DNA of 64,000 nucleotides from CAHJWH01 sp965198905 (GTDB taxonomy: Bacteria > Pseudomonadota > Alphaproteobacteria > Caulobacterales > Caulobacteraceae). Every line of letters begins with the position of its first letter. Position 1 is the first letter of the stretch. The stretch is taken from assembly GCA_965198905.1 (NCBI GenBank), contig OZ240678.1, forward strand, positions 1-64,000. Direction: 5' to 3'. The notes beneath the pieces were generated by a model that worked only from the letters and a program-made list of their open reading frames with translations, made no database searches and was not told the DNA's origin. The position numbers and the translations under genes were made by a program. Shown here one piece after another: positions 62,767 to 64,000 of the stretch.

Positions 62767-64000
62767 GTGACGCCCACGCCTACTTCCGCCACGCGGCGCC
62801 TGCCGGCCGCAGCCTTCGCTACCCTAACGACGGCGCTGGACGCTGCCGCCGAGGGCGAAACCGGCGTGAACATCTATGGCCTGCGGGGCGACCTCGTCTC
62901 GGCCATGCCCTACGCCAGGCTTCGGGCGGACGCCCTGCAGCTGGCCGGCCGGCTGCAGGCCTCAGGCCTTCGCCGCGGCGACCGGGTCGGCCTGATCGCG
63001 GAGACGGGACCGGCATTCATCGTCAGCTTCTTCGCCTGCCAGTACGCAGGCCTGACCCCGGCGCCCCTGCCGCTGCCCGCGCCGCTGGGTGGGCTCGACG
63101 CCTATGTCGAGCAGATCGCGCGCCTGCTCGACCAGGCTGGCGCCGCCGCCGCCTTTGGTCCCGCCGTCCTGCAGCCCCAGCTCGACGCCGCCGGGGCCCA
63201 GGCGGGCATGACCCTGCTTCAGCCGCTGGAGGCGCTGCCGCAAGGCGAGGCCGAGCCTGTGCAGATGAGCCCGGACGATCCCTGCTATCTTCAGTTCTCC
63301 TCCGGCAGCACCCGGGCGCCGACCGGCGTACTGGTCAGCCACCGCGCTCTGATGGCCAACGCCCACGCCATCACCCGGCACGGGCTGAGGGTGGAGGCGG
63401 CGGACCGGGCCCTGTCCTGGCTGCCGCTGTTCCACGACATGGGTCTGGTAGGCTTCCTGCTGAGCCCGCTGAGCGTGGCCATGTCGGTGGACCTCATGGC
63501 CACCGACGCCTTCGTCCGCCGGCCGCTGCTCTGGCCGAAGCTGATCGCCGAGACGGGCGCAACCATCTCTTACAGTCCGAGCTTCGGCTATGACCTGTGC
63601 GCCCGGCGCGCGGGAACGACCGACCTGTCGGGTCTGGACCTGTCGCGCTGGCGCGTCGCGGGGGTGGGCGGCGACATGGTGCGGGCGGCCCCGCTGGAGG
63701 CGTTCGCGGACCGCTTTCGGTCCGCGGGCTTCGACGACCGCGCCTTCGTCGCCAGCTATGGCATGGCGGAGGCGACCCTGGCCCTGACCATGGCCCCGCT
63801 GGCGGGAGGGCTTCGGCAGGACGCCGTGTCCGTCGATCAGCTCGAACGCAGCGGCGACGCGGCGATCGCCTCGAACAGCCTCCGAACGCGCGACTTCGTG
63901 CGGTGCGGCCCGGTGCTTCCGGACCACCAGCTGGAGGTTCGCGACGAGGCCGGCGCGCCGCTTCCAGAGCGTCGCGTCGGACGCGTCTTCGTGCGTGGAC
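62767..64000 (+). CDS. Fatty-acyl-AMP ligase/acyl-ACP synthetase, N-terminal part (runs off right edge)
   Basis: At least 411 residues of an ANL-superfamily adenylating enzyme. Present: the phosphate-binding loop SSGSTRAPTGVLVSHRAL, ALSWLPLFHDMGLVGFLLSPL, ISYSPSFGYDLC and the FAAL-type ASYGMAEATLAL. The DMGLxG and GMAEATL forms are typical of fatty-acyl-AMP ligases that load acyl groups on carrier proteins rather than CoA. The start is GTG 62767; the C-terminal lid domain is beyond the window. In Caulobacter a related acyl-ACP synthetase lies with serine palmitoyltransferase and an ACP, which would be expected to the right. Confidence 0.85.
   Translation, partial: MTPTPTSATRRLPAAAFATLTTALDAAAEGETGVNIYGLRGDLVSAMPYARLRADALQLAGRLQASGLRRGDRVGLIAETGPAFIVSFFACQYAGLTPAPLPLPAPLGGLDAYVEQIARLLDQAGAAAAFGPAVLQPQLDAAGAQAGMTLLQPLEALPQGEAEPVQMSPDDPCYLQFSSGSTRAPTGVLVSHRALMANAHAITRHGLRVEAADRALSWLPLFHDMGLVGFLLSPLSVAMSVDLMATDAFVRRPLLWPKLIAETGATISYSPSFGYDLCARRAGTTDLSGLDLSRWRVAGVGGDMVRAAPLEAFADRFRSAGFDDRAFVASYGMAEATLALTMAPLAGGLRQDAVSVDQLERSGDAAIASNSLRTRDFVRCGPVLPDHQLEVRDEAGAPLPERRVGRVFVRG

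Overview
The window is about 64 kb of GC-rich, gene-dense alphaproteobacterial chromosome. It is most likely from Caulobacteraceae (a Caulobacter or Phenylobacterium relative). This rests on the gene families: a usg protein, a CC0125-like lipoprotein, a SapC-family protein, a divergent pseB/pseC (flmA/flmB-type) pair, TadE/TadG pilus genes, a full TTAA-N7-TTAA CtrA-type box, and a lipid locus resembling the Caulobacter sphingolipid region. No rRNA, CRISPR array or intact prophage is visible. There are two tRNA genes: Asn(GTT) at 8751-8825 and Leu(GAG) at 39383-39468.

Layout. 0-5.7 kb: the 5' part of an isoaspartyl peptidase gene, a lipoprotein, usg, argG and polA. 5.7-8.7 kb: a CtrA-type box, a degenerate kinase-like ATPase, then TadE and TadG proteins. 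8.7-15 kb: tRNA-Asn, DUF3617, ubiG, lysC, a solitary glycosyltransferase-like gene, a vapBC pair, ettA and a REP-like inverted repeat. 15-21.5 kb: sapC, divergent pseC/pseB for pseudaminic acid, a crotonase, an alpha/beta hydrolase and an EPSP synthase. 21.5-33 kb: signalling genes (a HisKA-receiver protein with no ATPase domain; a giant HAMP-HisKA-HATPase-REC-HPt-EAL fusion; a receiver protein coupled to a TadG-like gene), a CocE-type hydrolase, small membrane proteins and an HNH nuclease.

33.3-39.3 kb is a broken region ending at tRNA-Leu. It holds a LysR HTH joined to a uracil-DNA-glycosylase-like tail, a cytochrome c with an abnormal C-terminus, an intact DUF6691 (YeeE-type) gene, a sulfide:quinone reductase with two opposite frameshifts, a TauE/SafE N-terminus fused in frame to a nearly complete but frameshifted Acr3 arsenite pump, and an ArsC cut after 46 codons. 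I read this as the collapsed remains of a sulfide-detoxification operon and an arsenic operon, although assembly error is not excluded.

39.5-50.4 kb: a FliN-like protein, lipB, a 59-codon gene, topA, a BA14K-like lipoprotein, an EamA transporter, rnr, a cyclophilin, a glycosyltransferase and a phospholipase-D-family protein.

50.4-64 kb looks like an envelope-lipid locus and is the most interesting part. It contains a single-chain LptF-LptG fusion, a sugar/inositol-phosphate-type nucleotidyltransferase, an MsbA-like ABC exporter, a CDP-alcohol phosphatidyltransferase, two PMT/ArnT-type membrane glycosyltransferases, an acyltransferase resembling bacterial ceramide synthase, a three-histidine-box desaturase/hydroxylase, and a fatty-acyl-AMP ligase running off the right end. 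Together these could activate fatty acids, build and modify a (probably sphingo-) lipid, add a phospho-alcohol head group and sugars, flip it, and export it to the outer membrane. That pathway is inference from gene content; the individual families are fairly clear.
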